This document shows, in pieces, positions 26,863 to 34,649 of a stretch of 34,649 nucleotides of DNA. A program made the position numbers and the translations under genes. Each line of letters begins with the position of its first letter. Positions within the stretch are counted from its first letter, which is position 1. The DNA lies in contig JAPZRU010000036.1 of NCBI GenBank assembly GCA_027531255.1, positions 1 through 34,649 on the forward strand, written 5' to 3'. Origin of the DNA: Steroidobacteraceae bacterium. GTDB lineage: Bacteria; Pseudomonadota; Gammaproteobacteria; Steroidobacterales; Steroidobacteraceae. The notes beneath the pieces are model-generated. The model was not told where the DNA came from. It was given only the letters and a program-made list of their open reading frames with translations, and did not search any database.

Positions 26863-28254
26863 TCAAGCGAGCCGACTCGAATCGTTGCGCTGTGCCGGCG
26901 CGGCTCCGCGCAGCGGCAAGTGCAGCCTCACCTCCAACCCCCCACCCTCCCGGTTCCGCGCCCGCGCACTCCCGCCGTGCACCGCCAGCACGCGGCTCGC
27001 AATGGCGAGCCCGATCCCGTCTCCACCCGACTCCCTTTCCCGCGACTCCGCCACGCGGTGGAACGGCTCGAAGATCCGCTCGAGTTCCGCCTCCGGCACG
27101 CCCGGTCCCCGATCGCGCACGCTGACGCACACGTCGGTGGCCGCCGCCTCGATCGCGAGTTCGACCTCCGTCCCCTCTCCCGTGTACCGCAGCGCGTTGC
27201 GCACCACGTTCTCCACCGCGCTCGCGAGCAGGCGCGGCTCGCCGCGCACGCGCACCGGCGCCGCCGGCGCCGCGAAGGCCACGCGCACGCCGCGCCCCTG
27301 CGCCTCGTAGCTCGCGTCGCGCGCGATCGCCTCGACCAGCTCGACGAGGTCCACTTCCTCCATCAGCAGGTCGCTCGCCGGCGCGTCGAGCCGCGCGAGG
27401 TGCAGCACCTGGCCGATCAGGCGGTCCAGCCGCTCGGCCTCCGCCTCCAGGCGGTCGAGCTGACGCGCGACGTCGCCGCCGGGCTGCCGCGCGAGCCCCA
27501 GCGCCACGCGCATCCGCGCGAGCGGCGAGCGCAGCTCGTGCGAGATGTCGCGCAGCAGCCTTTCCTTCGCGCGCAGCAGTTCGCGCAGCCGCGCGGCCAT
27601 CGCATCGAAGTCGTGCGCCAGCACGCCGAGCTCGTCGCGGCGCGCGCCGATGCCGTCGGCGACGCGCACGTCGAGGTTGCCGGCCGCGATCGCGCGCGAG
27701 GCTTCGCTCAGGCGGGAGACGGGCCGCGTGATCGAGCGCGTCAGCCACCAGCTGGCGAGCCCGGTCGCCAGCAGCGCCAGCACGAGGATCGCGCCGCGCG
27801 TGACCGGCAGGTTCAGCACGCCGAACGGGGATCGCGGCGGCAGCACCAGCACGCCGTAGCGTCGGCCGTCCGCGGTCACGAGCAGTGGCAGCGGCTGCGG
27901 CGCGACCACGCGCACGCCCGGCACCTCGGGCACGGGCGCGCGCAGGCCCGCCGCCATCCGGCGGCCGATGTGCGGCGGCAGCGGTCGCCCCAGCAATTCG
28001 CGCCCGCCTTCGTCGACGATGAAGATGCGCAGCTCCGGCGAGCGCTCGCGCACGCCCTGCAGCCAGCGCCGCAGTGCCGGCTCGCCGCCGTCGCGCAGCG
28101 ACTGGGCCGCCTCGCGGATCAGCGCGGCCGACATGCGCGGCGCGTCGTCCGCACGGTCGATGAACACGAGCCAGGTGACCAGCACCGCCCCGGTGACGAT
28201 CGTGATCATCACCGCCCAGAACGACAGGAAGATGCGGGCGTAGAGGCTGTTCAT
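26863..28254 (-). CDS. CpxA-like sensor histidine kinase
   Basis: 463-residue inner-membrane sensor kinase. Two membrane helices (about 8-31 and 152-171) flank a periplasmic sensor domain of about 120 residues. A HAMP linker, the phosphoacceptor box D-I-S-H-E-L-R-S-P-L, and the ATPase motifs N-V-V-R-N-A-L-R-Y (N box), D-R-G-P-G-V-P (G1), F-E-P-F-H-R (F) and G-D-G-I-G-L-A-I-A (G2) follow in the usual order. It is 16 bases after the response regulator and surely cotranscribed. Similarity to CpxA (topology, CpxR-like partner, divergent Spy/CpxP-like gene) suggests it senses envelope protein stress, but the ligand is not shown. Confidence 0.93.
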   Translation of the reverse strand: MNSLYARIFLSFWAVMITIVTGAVLVTWLVFIDRADDAPRMSAALIREAAQSLRDGGEPALRRWLQGVRERSPELRIFIVDEGGRELLGRPLPPHIGRRMAAGLRAPVPEVPGVRVVAPQPLPLLVTADGRRYGVLVLPPRSPFGVLNLPVTRGAILVLALLATGLASWWLTRSITRPVSRLSEASRAIAAGNLDVRVADGIGARRDELGVLAHDFDAMAARLRELLRAKERLLRDISHELRSPLARMRVALGLARQPGGDVARQLDRLEAEAERLDRLIGQVLHLARLDAPASDLLMEEVDLVELVEAIARDASYEAQGRGVRVAFAAPAAPVRVRGEPRLLASAVENVVRNALRYTGEGTEVELAIEAAATDVCVSVRDRGPGVPEAELERIFEPFHRVAESRERESGGDGIGLAIASRVLAVHGGSARARNREGGGLEVRLHLPLRGAAPAQRNDSSRLA

Positions 28255-28270
28255 TCGCGACGCGGCCGGC

Positions 28271-28984
28271 TCACGCGCCGCCGCCCGGCAGCGTCAGCAG
28301 GTAGCCCGCGCCGCGGATGCCCCGGATCTCCGGTTCGGCCGGCGGCTGGAGCGCCAGCTTGCGACGCAGGTTGCTGACGTGCGTGTCGATGCTGCGGTCG
28401 TAGAGCTCGAGCTTGCGGCCGAGCGCCTGCTCGGTGAGCTGCTCGCGCGAGACCACGCGCCCCGCGGCGCGCAGCAGCGTTTCCAGCACGCGGAACTCCG
28501 CGCCCGTCAGCTCGACCGGCTCGCCGCGCACGCTCGCGCGATGGCGCGCGGGGTCGAGCTTCAGCGGCCCGAGCGACACCGGCTCGTCCACGCCGCCACG
28601 GTCTGACGCGCGGCGCAGCACGGCGCGCATCCGCGCGACCAGTTCGCGCGGATTGAAGGGCTTCGCGAGGTAGTCGTCGGCACCGAGCTCGAGACCGACG
28701 ATGCGGTCCACGTCGTCGCCGCGCGCGGTCAGCATCAGCACGGGCGGCGCGCGCTCGCGACCGCGCAGTGCGCGCAGCACGTCGAGGCCGTTGCGCCCCG
28801 GCAGCATGACGTCGAGCACGACGAGGTCCGCGTCGACCGACGGGCTGCGGTCCAGCGCGCGGGCGCCGTCGTGCTCGACCTCCACGGCGAAGCCCTCGCG
28901 GCCGAGGTACTCGACGAGCATGCCCGTCAGCTCGCGGTCGTCGTCGACCAGCAGCACGCGGGGGGCCGCCGGGGCAGGGCTCAT
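28271..28984 (-). CDS. OmpR/CpxR-type response regulator
   Basis: 237-residue response regulator. The receiver domain (about 10-125) has V-L-L-V-D-D-D, the phosphorylated Asp in V-V-L-D-V-M-L-P-G and the K in Y-L-A-K-P-F-N-P. The C-terminal winged helix has L-T-G-A-E-F-R-V-L-E-T-L-L, Y-D-R-S-I-D-T-H-V-S-N-L-R-R-K-L and G-A-G-Y-L-L. ATG 28984 puts the receiver at the start; the frame is open further upstream without homology. Paired with the CpxA-like kinase and divergent from the Spy-like gene, it probably controls that gene and itself. It has no AAA+ domain and so cannot drive the sigma54 promoters nearby. Confidence 0.93.
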   Translation of the reverse strand: MSPAPAAPRVLLVDDDRELTGMLVEYLGREGFAVEVEHDGARALDRSPSVDADLVVLDVMLPGRNGLDVLRALRGRERAPPVLMLTARGDDVDRIVGLELGADDYLAKPFNPRELVARMRAVLRRASDRGGVDEPVSLGPLKLDPARHRASVRGEPVELTGAEFRVLETLLRAAGRVVSREQLTEQALGRKLELYDRSIDTHVSNLRRKLALQPPAEPEIRGIRGAGYLLTLPGGGA

Positions 28985-29071
28985 GGTGCAGGGCCATCGC
29001 GACGGCACATGCTCCGATGGTGCCGCCGCCGGTGGCTCGCTGTCACCGGAACGCACCGCGCTTGACCCAAC

Positions 29072-29089
29072 TTTGCAGCGTCTTGGCAG
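29072..29089. promoter_or_regulatory. possible response-regulator site between cpxR-like and spy-like genes
   Basis: A direct repeat TTTGCAG (29072-29078) and TTGGCAG (29083-29089), 11 bases apart start to start, in the 178-base gap between divergent genes. OmpR-type regulators bind such one-turn repeats. TTGACC at 29062-29067 could be part of a -35. The evidence is weak. Confidence 0.25.
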
Positions 29090-29162
29090 GTAGCCGACCC
29101 ATCATCACGCTTCGCTCAGGCAGGCTGTTCACACGCGGCCCGGTTGGCCGACGGAGAACACG

Positions 29163-29768
29163 ATGCACCAGCGTAACCGCTCGAAACTGCGCGCGACCCT
29201 CCTTGCGGCCACCCTCGGCCTCGCGAGTGCGGCCGCGATGCCGACCCTTGCCCACGACCACGACCACGACCACGACGGGGGCAAGAGCGGACAACCGCGC
29301 GCCGGGCACGTCGAACACCACGGCCCGGGGCCGATGGGCCTCGTGCCCGGGATGATCCATCCGGGCATGCTGCAGCGGATGGCCGACGATCTCGGCCTGA
29401 CCACGGAGCAGCGCCAGACGATCCGCGGCCTGTTCGAGACCGCGCGGCCCGAGATGGATCAGCTGCGCGACCAGATGCAGGCCGCCGGCCGGCAGCTCGC
29501 GGACACGGCGCCGACGGACCCGAACTACGCGACGGTGGTGCAGCGCACGAGCCAGCAGCTCGGCGACCTCACTTCGCGGATGGTCACGCAGGGCAGCCAG
29601 CTGCGCGCCCAGGTGCACGGCTTGCTGACGAAGGAGCAGCAGACGAAGCTTGCGCAGCTGCAGGCCGAGCGCCGCGCGAAGCTGCAGCAGCGGATGCAGG
29701 AGCGGCGCGAGCGGATGCGGGAGAGGCGCGAGGGCAGCGGGGCGCCGCCGGCCGCGTCGAAGGGCTGA
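29163..29768 (+). CDS. Spy/CpxP-like periplasmic chaperone
   Basis: 201-residue exported protein. A signal peptide (about 1-29) ends at T-L-A-H. A His-Asp repeat H-D-H-D-H-D-H-D-G-G follows at the mature N-terminus, likely to bind metal. The body is helical with the Spy/CpxP signature L-T-x-x-Q twice: L-T-T-E-Q-R-Q (about residue 79) and L-T-K-E-Q-Q-T (about residue 158). The C-terminus is a very basic Arg/Glu helix. Spy is an ATP-independent chaperone, CpxP an inhibitor of CpxA. A GGAGA ribosome-binding site precedes ATG 29163. It is divergent from the Cpx-like pair, so probably its target and feedback partner. Confidence 0.85.
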   Translation: MHQRNRSKLRATLLAATLGLASAAAMPTLAHDHDHDHDGGKSGQPRAGHVEHHGPGPMGLVPGMIHPGMLQRMADDLGLTTEQRQTIRGLFETARPEMDQLRDQMQAAGRQLADTAPTDPNYATVVQRTSQQLGDLTSRMVTQGSQLRAQVHGLLTKEQQTKLAQLQAERRAKLQQRMQERRERMRERREGSGAPPAASKG

Positions 29769-29789
29769 CGCGCCACCGGGGGCCGCCGC

Positions 29790-30518
29790 TCAGACCCGGG
29801 CGGCCTGCCTGCGGCTCGCGCCGGGCCTGGCGGCGACGCTGCGCTTCCGGCGACGCGCCTGCTGCGCGGGATCCCGCCCTTCGGTGCGCAGCCGGTCCAC
29901 GTAGCGCCAGAAGTACCAGCTCGCGGTCGAACGGTACGGCGCCCAGCGTTCGCCGTAGTCCGCGAGCCACCTCGGCTTCGGCATCTGCCGCTTGCCGTAC
30001 AGCAGCTTGAAGCCGTAGCGCACCCCGAAGTCGTCCACCGGCAGCACGTCGGGCCGGCCGAGCGTGAAGATCAGCAGCATCTCGGCGGTCCAGCGCCCCA
30101 CGCCGCGCACCACGTCGAGGCGCTCGATGATCGATTCGTCGTCGAGCAGCGCGATGGTCCGGCGATCCGGCACGGTGCCGTCCAGGGCGCGGGCCGCGAC
30201 GTCCTTCATGGCCAGCACCTTGGAGCGCGAGAGCCCTGCGGCGCGCAGCGTGTCCTCGGGCGTCGCCGCGAGCTCCTCGGGCGTGGGCCAGCGCCCGCGC
30301 GGCGAGTAGAGCTTCTGCATGCGCCCGAGGATCGCCGCCGCCGCGGCACCGTGCACCTGCTGGTGGGCGATCGCCGACAGCAACGACTCGTAGGGCGAGC
30401 GGCGTCGCTCGGGCGCGAGCGTGCAGGGCCCGACGAACTCGATCGCGACGCGCAGGCGATCGTCGCGCCGGGCGAGCTCGTCGGCCGCGAGCTGGAAGGC
30501 GGATACTGGAGCGTTCAT
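29790..30518 (-). CDS. DNA-3-methyladenine glycosylase II (AlkA-like, HhH-GPD)
   Basis: 242-residue base-excision repair enzyme that removes alkylated purines. The helix-hairpin-helix is seen in L-D-V-V-R-G-V-G-R-W-T-A-E-M-L and the catalytic Asp in L-P-V-D-D-F-G-V-R. The upstream A-I-A-H-Q-Q-V-H-G-A-A-A helix is typical. It lacks the N-terminal domain of E. coli AlkA (282 residues), as many bacterial members do. ATG 30518 was chosen; the frame is open upstream for 66 residues of Arg/Pro-rich sequence without homology. The C-terminal 30 residues are strongly basic. It converges on the Spy-like gene with 21 bases between stops. Confidence 0.9.
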   Translation of the reverse strand: MNAPVSAFQLAADELARRDDRLRVAIEFVGPCTLAPERRRSPYESLLSAIAHQQVHGAAAAAILGRMQKLYSPRGRWPTPEELAATPEDTLRAAGLSRSKVLAMKDVAARALDGTVPDRRTIALLDDESIIERLDVVRGVGRWTAEMLLIFTLGRPDVLPVDDFGVRYGFKLLYGKRQMPKPRWLADYGERWAPYRSTASWYFWRYVDRLRTEGRDPAQQARRRKRSVAARPGASRRQAARV

Positions 30519-30755
30519 GAGCGAACTGTCGCGCGACCCGTCCGTCGGCGCCAGCCCAACGTTCGGCCGGCCCTGACGAACGAAGGCCCATCGCACGACG
30601 CCTCGACAGCGTCGAACGAAAGGCCTCTTCGCCCCGCCCCGAAGCGGGACCAGACCCGGGCTGCGCCCTTCAGGCGCGAATCGCGGCTTCGCCGCACCCG
30701 TCTTTCCGAAGAACACGGGTGCGCCGGGGCGCCGGCAGGCGACCCCGGCCGATGC

Positions 30756-30776
30756 AGCGCTGACGCGCGCAGCGCG

Positions 30777-30784
<8 letters not shown>
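30756..30784. repeat. hairpin overlapping the rho stop codon
   Basis: AGCGCTGACGCG (30756-30767) and CGCGTCAGCGCT (30773-30784), extendable to a 13-bp stem with a 3-base loop, span the last codons and the TGA of rho (30777-30779). No T-run follows. It may protect the mRNA end or act in Rho autoregulation; a plain intrinsic terminator is not supported. Confidence 0.45.
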
Positions 30785-32224
<1,440 letters not shown>

Positions 32225-32228
<4 letters not shown>

Positions 32229-32554
32229 AGGTTGCTGTCCAGGAAAGCGGCGAGCTGGGACTTCGAAACGGCGCCCACCTTCTGGGCCTCCACCGTGCCG
32301 TTCTTGAACAGGATCAGCGTCGGGATTCCCCGGATCCCGTACTTCGGCGGGGTCGCCGGGTTCTCGTCGATGTTGAGCTTCGCCACCGTCACGCGGCCGG
32401 CGTAGTCGCGAGCGATGTCGTCGAGAATCGGGGCGATCATCTTGCATGGGCCACACCACTCTGCCCAGAAATCGAGCAGTACGGGTTTGTCGGACTGGAG
32501 TACGTCACGTTGGAAGGTCGCATCCGTGGTGTGAATGATGTTTGGGCCGCTCAC
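32225..32554 (-). CDS. trxA: thioredoxin 1
   Basis: 109-residue cytoplasmic thiol reductant. The active site [10 protein letters not shown], the cis-proline G-I-P-T-L-I-L-F and K-L-N-I-D-E-N-P match E. coli TrxA in place and length. GTG 32554 is chosen because AGGAGG lies 9 bases before it; the frame is open further upstream without homology. Its stop overlaps the GTG of the long form of rho, so the two genes form one operon, as trxA and rho do in E. coli. It also feeds electrons to DsbD, encoded elsewhere in the window. Confidence 0.98.
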
Positions 32555-33182
32555 GCGGTGAATCCTCCTGGTGGCAAGGTCTGCGCTGGCGCAGTGCGAG
32601 GGCCGGCCAGGACGGCGGATCGAAGCGCTGCGCGGGCGCCTGGCTCGGGGATTTAAACCGTGGAATGGGAGTCTGGACCGTGGTGAGTGGGGAACGGCGC
32701 GACCCGTGATGGTGGGGGCGGACCGGACTGGAAAAACCTCAGCCGTGACGTTGCCGGTCGCATCCGGCACAATCGCGACGCTGGAACCGCGCACGCCTCG
32801 ACGCTGGACTCTTGCCTGGCGTCGGCTCTCGGGCCCGGCATCGACGAGGCCAGGTATCGACAAGGAACGCGGCGTTCGACGGAACGCCCTTCCCCGACCG
32901 AGGCAGGAATCCGCGGCGGCAGAACCCCGGCACCATGCCGAGGGGCTCCCGCCGGACGGTTCCCCGCCCGGGTCGACCCGGACGCACCATCGCCGACGCG
33001 TTGCCGACGCGTATCGGTCTGGTGAGTCGGGGTCGGGGAAGGCGCGGCCACAGCCGCTCGATGACCTGAATTTTTAGCCGGTCCCCGACGGCTTTGCAAG
33101 GGATCGATGGTCGAGCCCGCCACCCACCGTGGGCGTCGCACCGTTCCCGCCCCGGCCGACCGAGTACGCGAACAGGACTGCA
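32555..33182. other. 628-base divergent intergenic region trxA / rhlB
   Basis: No convincing gene. The stretch holds the trxA ribosome-binding site (near 32565), scattered AT-rich patches (ATTTAAAC near 32650, AAAAAC near 32731, ATTTTTAG near 33070) that may be promoter parts, and an imperfect tandem repeat GCCGACGCGT at 32992-33001 and 33003-33012. Open frames here on both strands are Arg/Pro-rich and not protein-like. The long leaders may serve regulation of rho or rhlB, but no named motif is seen. Confidence 0.5.
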
Positions 33183-34649
33183 GTGACCCAAGAATCCCCG
33201 GTTACCGACCTCAGCTTTTCCGCCCTCCACCTGCCCGAGGAACTCGCGCGCGGCATCGCCGACGCCGGTTTCGAGCGGTGCACGCCGATCCAGGCCGGCA
33301 CCCTGCCCCACGCGCTCGCGGGCAAGGATGTCGCCGGCCAGGCGCAGACGGGTACCGGCAAGACGGCCGCGTTCCTGATCTCGATGTACGCGCACCTGCT
33401 GCGGCATCCCGCGGCGGCGGACAAGCCCTCGACGAGCCCGCGCGCGTTCATCCTCGCGCCGACACGCGAGCTCGCGGTCCAGATCCACAAGGATGCCGAG
33501 CTGCTCGGCCAGTACACGGGCCTGACGCTGGGGCTCGCGTTCGGCGGCGTCGACTACGAGAAGCAGCGCCGCACGCTCGAGGCGGGCGTCGACGTGCTGA
33601 TCGGCACGCCGGGCCGGATCATCGACTACTACAAGCAGCGCGTATTCGAGCTGCGGCACGTGCAGGTAATGATCCTCGACGAGGCGGACCGCATGTTCGA
33701 CCTCGGCTTCATCGCCGACATCCGCTACCTGATGCGCCGGCTGCCGGCGCCGCAGGAGCGGCTCAGCATGCTGTTCAGCGCGACGCTCGCGCAGCGCGTG
33801 CTCGAGCTCGCCTACGAGCACATGAACGAGCCGGTGCTCGTGAAGATCGAGCCCGAGAAGGTGACCGCGGACAAGGTCCGGCAGGTCATCTACTTCCCGT
33901 CGATGGACGAGAAGGTGGGCCTGCTGGTGGGCCTGCTGAAGAAGCTCGGCGCGACGCGGACGATGGTGTTCGTGAACATGAAGCGCACCGCGGAGCGCCT
34001 CGAGGCCACGCTGCGTGCGAACGGCGTCGACGCCGAGGCGATGAGCGGCGACGTGCCGCAGAACAAGCGCCTGCGGATGCTGAAGGACTTCCACGACGGG
34101 AAGCTGCCGGTGCTGATCGCGACCGACGTCGCGGCGCGCGGCCTGCACATCCCGGACGTCACGCACGTCTTCAACTACGACCTGCCGCAGGACCCCGAGG
34201 ACTACGTGCACCGCATCGGCCGCACGGCGCGCGCCGGCGCGACCGGCGACGCGATCAGCTTCGGCTGCGAGGACTACGTGCAGTCGCTGCCGGACATCGA
34301 GGCCTTCATCGGCCGGAAGCTGCCGGTCGAGCGCGTCGAGCCCGAACTCGTGGCCGAGGTCGTGCACGCCGAAGGCGGCGGCCGGTATTCGCGCGACGGC
34401 GGGCGCGGCGGGCGTGGCGGCCGGGGTCCGGGAGCCGGGGGTCCCGGCAGCCGGCGTGGCGGCCGCGGCGACGATCGCGGTGGCCCGCGCGGCGGGCGTG
34501 ACCGCGGTCCCCGACCCGTCGCACCGGCACTGTCCGGCGCGGCGCTCGGCGGCGAGGCTCCCGCGGAGGTTGCCGAAGGCGTCGCCGCGGCCGGGACCGA
34601 CGCCGGGACCCCGACGGGCGGTGGCGACCCGCGCCGCGAGCGCGGACCG
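33183..34649 (+). CDS. rhlB: RhlB-like DEAD-box RNA helicase, runs off the window end
   Basis: At least 489 residues, open at the right edge. The frame starts with GTG 33183 (AGGA about 8 bases before). Motifs in order: the Q motif F-E-R-C-T-P-I-Q; Walker A A-Q-T-G-T-G-K-T (about 53-60); P-T-R-E-L-A; T-P-G-R; D-E-A-D (about 164-167); [13 protein letters not shown]; and [11 protein letters not shown] Gly/Arg-rich tail (from about 397) and an Ala/Gly-rich end follow. In E. coli RhlB unwinds RNA in the degradosome and its gene is divergent from trxA-rho, as here, which favours RhlB over other DEAD-box helicases. Confidence 0.92.
   Translation, partial: MTQESPVTDLSFSALHLPEELARGIADAGFERCTPIQAGTLPHALAGKDVAGQAQTGTGKTAAFLISMYAHLLRHPAAADKPSTSPRAFILAPTRELAVQIHKDAELLGQYTGLTLGLAFGGVDYEKQRRTLEAGVDVLIGTPGRIIDYYKQRVFELRHVQVMILDEADRMFDLGFIADIRYLMRRLPAPQERLSMLFSATLAQRVLELAYEHMNEPVLVKIEPEKVTADKVRQVIYFPSMDEKVGLLVGLLKKLGATRTMVFVNMKRTAERLEATLRANGVDAEAMSGDVPQNKRLRMLKDFHDGKLPVLIATDVAARGLHIPDVTHVFNYDLPQDPEDYVHRIGRTARAGATGDAISFGCEDYVQSLPDIEAFIGRKLPVERVEPELVAEVVHAEGGGRYSRDGGRGGRGGRGPGAGGPGSRRGGRGDDRGGPRGGRDRGPRPVAPALSGAALGGEAPAEVAEGVAAAGTDAGTPTGGGDPRRERGP

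Noticed and set aside
26357..27748. A 463-codon minus-strand frame joining the end of the kinase gene to the PEP-CTERM gene B region.
   Set aside because: It is an alternative frame across two recognised genes on the same strand. It has no motif, and a sigma54 promoter lies in between.
28271..28984. The idea that the response regulator here drives the sigma54 promoters of the PEP-CTERM genes.
   Set aside because: It has only a receiver and a winged helix. Sigma54 activation needs an AAA+ domain with the G-A-F-T-G-A motif, which is absent.
32739..34367. Long open frames on the minus strand and in the second plus frame (33107-34501) over the helicase gene.
   Set aside because: The third plus frame from 33183 gives all DEAD-box motifs in order. 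The others are shadows. The true frame is easy to miss because it has no stop before the window ends.

Overview
The window is GC-rich, densely coded chromosomal DNA, most probably from a gammaproteobacterium. The core run aroQ-accB-accC-prmA-(DUF3426 zinc-ribbon protein)-dusB-fis-purH-purD is the order known from Pseudomonas and relatives. The dusB-fis pair and the divergent rhlB / trxA-rho arrangement are also gammaproteobacterial hallmarks. Two PEP-CTERM proteins point to an environmental, exopolysaccharide-making lineage. I cannot name a genus.

Layout. (1) 1-4926 is a decayed accessory island. It holds a frameshifted ArdC-like antirestriction/metallopeptidase gene, a frameshifted membrane-protein gene, an apparently intact RHH/ParE toxin-antitoxin pair, and a Rieske oxygenase gene cut off by the remnant of an IS21-family element. 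That element keeps the end of istA, a complete istB and its right terminal repeats, and it abuts a vapC remnant. (2) 4927-10700 is a protein-quality block: groES-groEL on the minus strand with a sigma70-like promoter, a CIRCE operator and a terminator, then cutA, dsbD and a TlpA-like thioredoxin on the plus strand. The DsbD carries two tandem copies of its periplasmic alpha domain. (3) 11051-20802 is the conserved housekeeping run for shikimate, fatty-acid, ribosome and tRNA modification, nucleoid and purine functions, ending in a small PHA-granule-family gene that overlaps purD. (4) 20815-24831 holds a type II NADH dehydrogenase, an AbgT-family transporter and a NYN-LOTUS protein. (5) 24971-26820 holds two paralogous PEP-CTERM proteins on the minus strand, each with its own sigma54-type promoter about 30-60 bases upstream of its start. 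(6) 26863-29768 is a CpxA/CpxR-like two-component system divergent from a Spy/CpxP-like chaperone with a His-Asp repeat. (7) 29790-34649 holds an AlkA-like DNA glycosylase, rho with a possible N-terminal extension, trxA, and a divergent rhlB-like DEAD-box helicase gene that runs off the window end.

The most distinctive signal is the PEP-CTERM pair. Both upstream regions contain TTGGC-type -24 and TTGC -12 elements with exact GG-N10-GC spacing, and one is essentially consensus. No exosortase, sigma54 activator or RpoN gene is in the window, so the regulators must lie elsewhere. The neighbouring OmpR-type response regulator lacks the AAA+ domain needed to activate sigma54. Other points of interest are the DsbD domain duplication, the asymmetric IS21 scar between two broken genes, and the Rho N-terminal extension.
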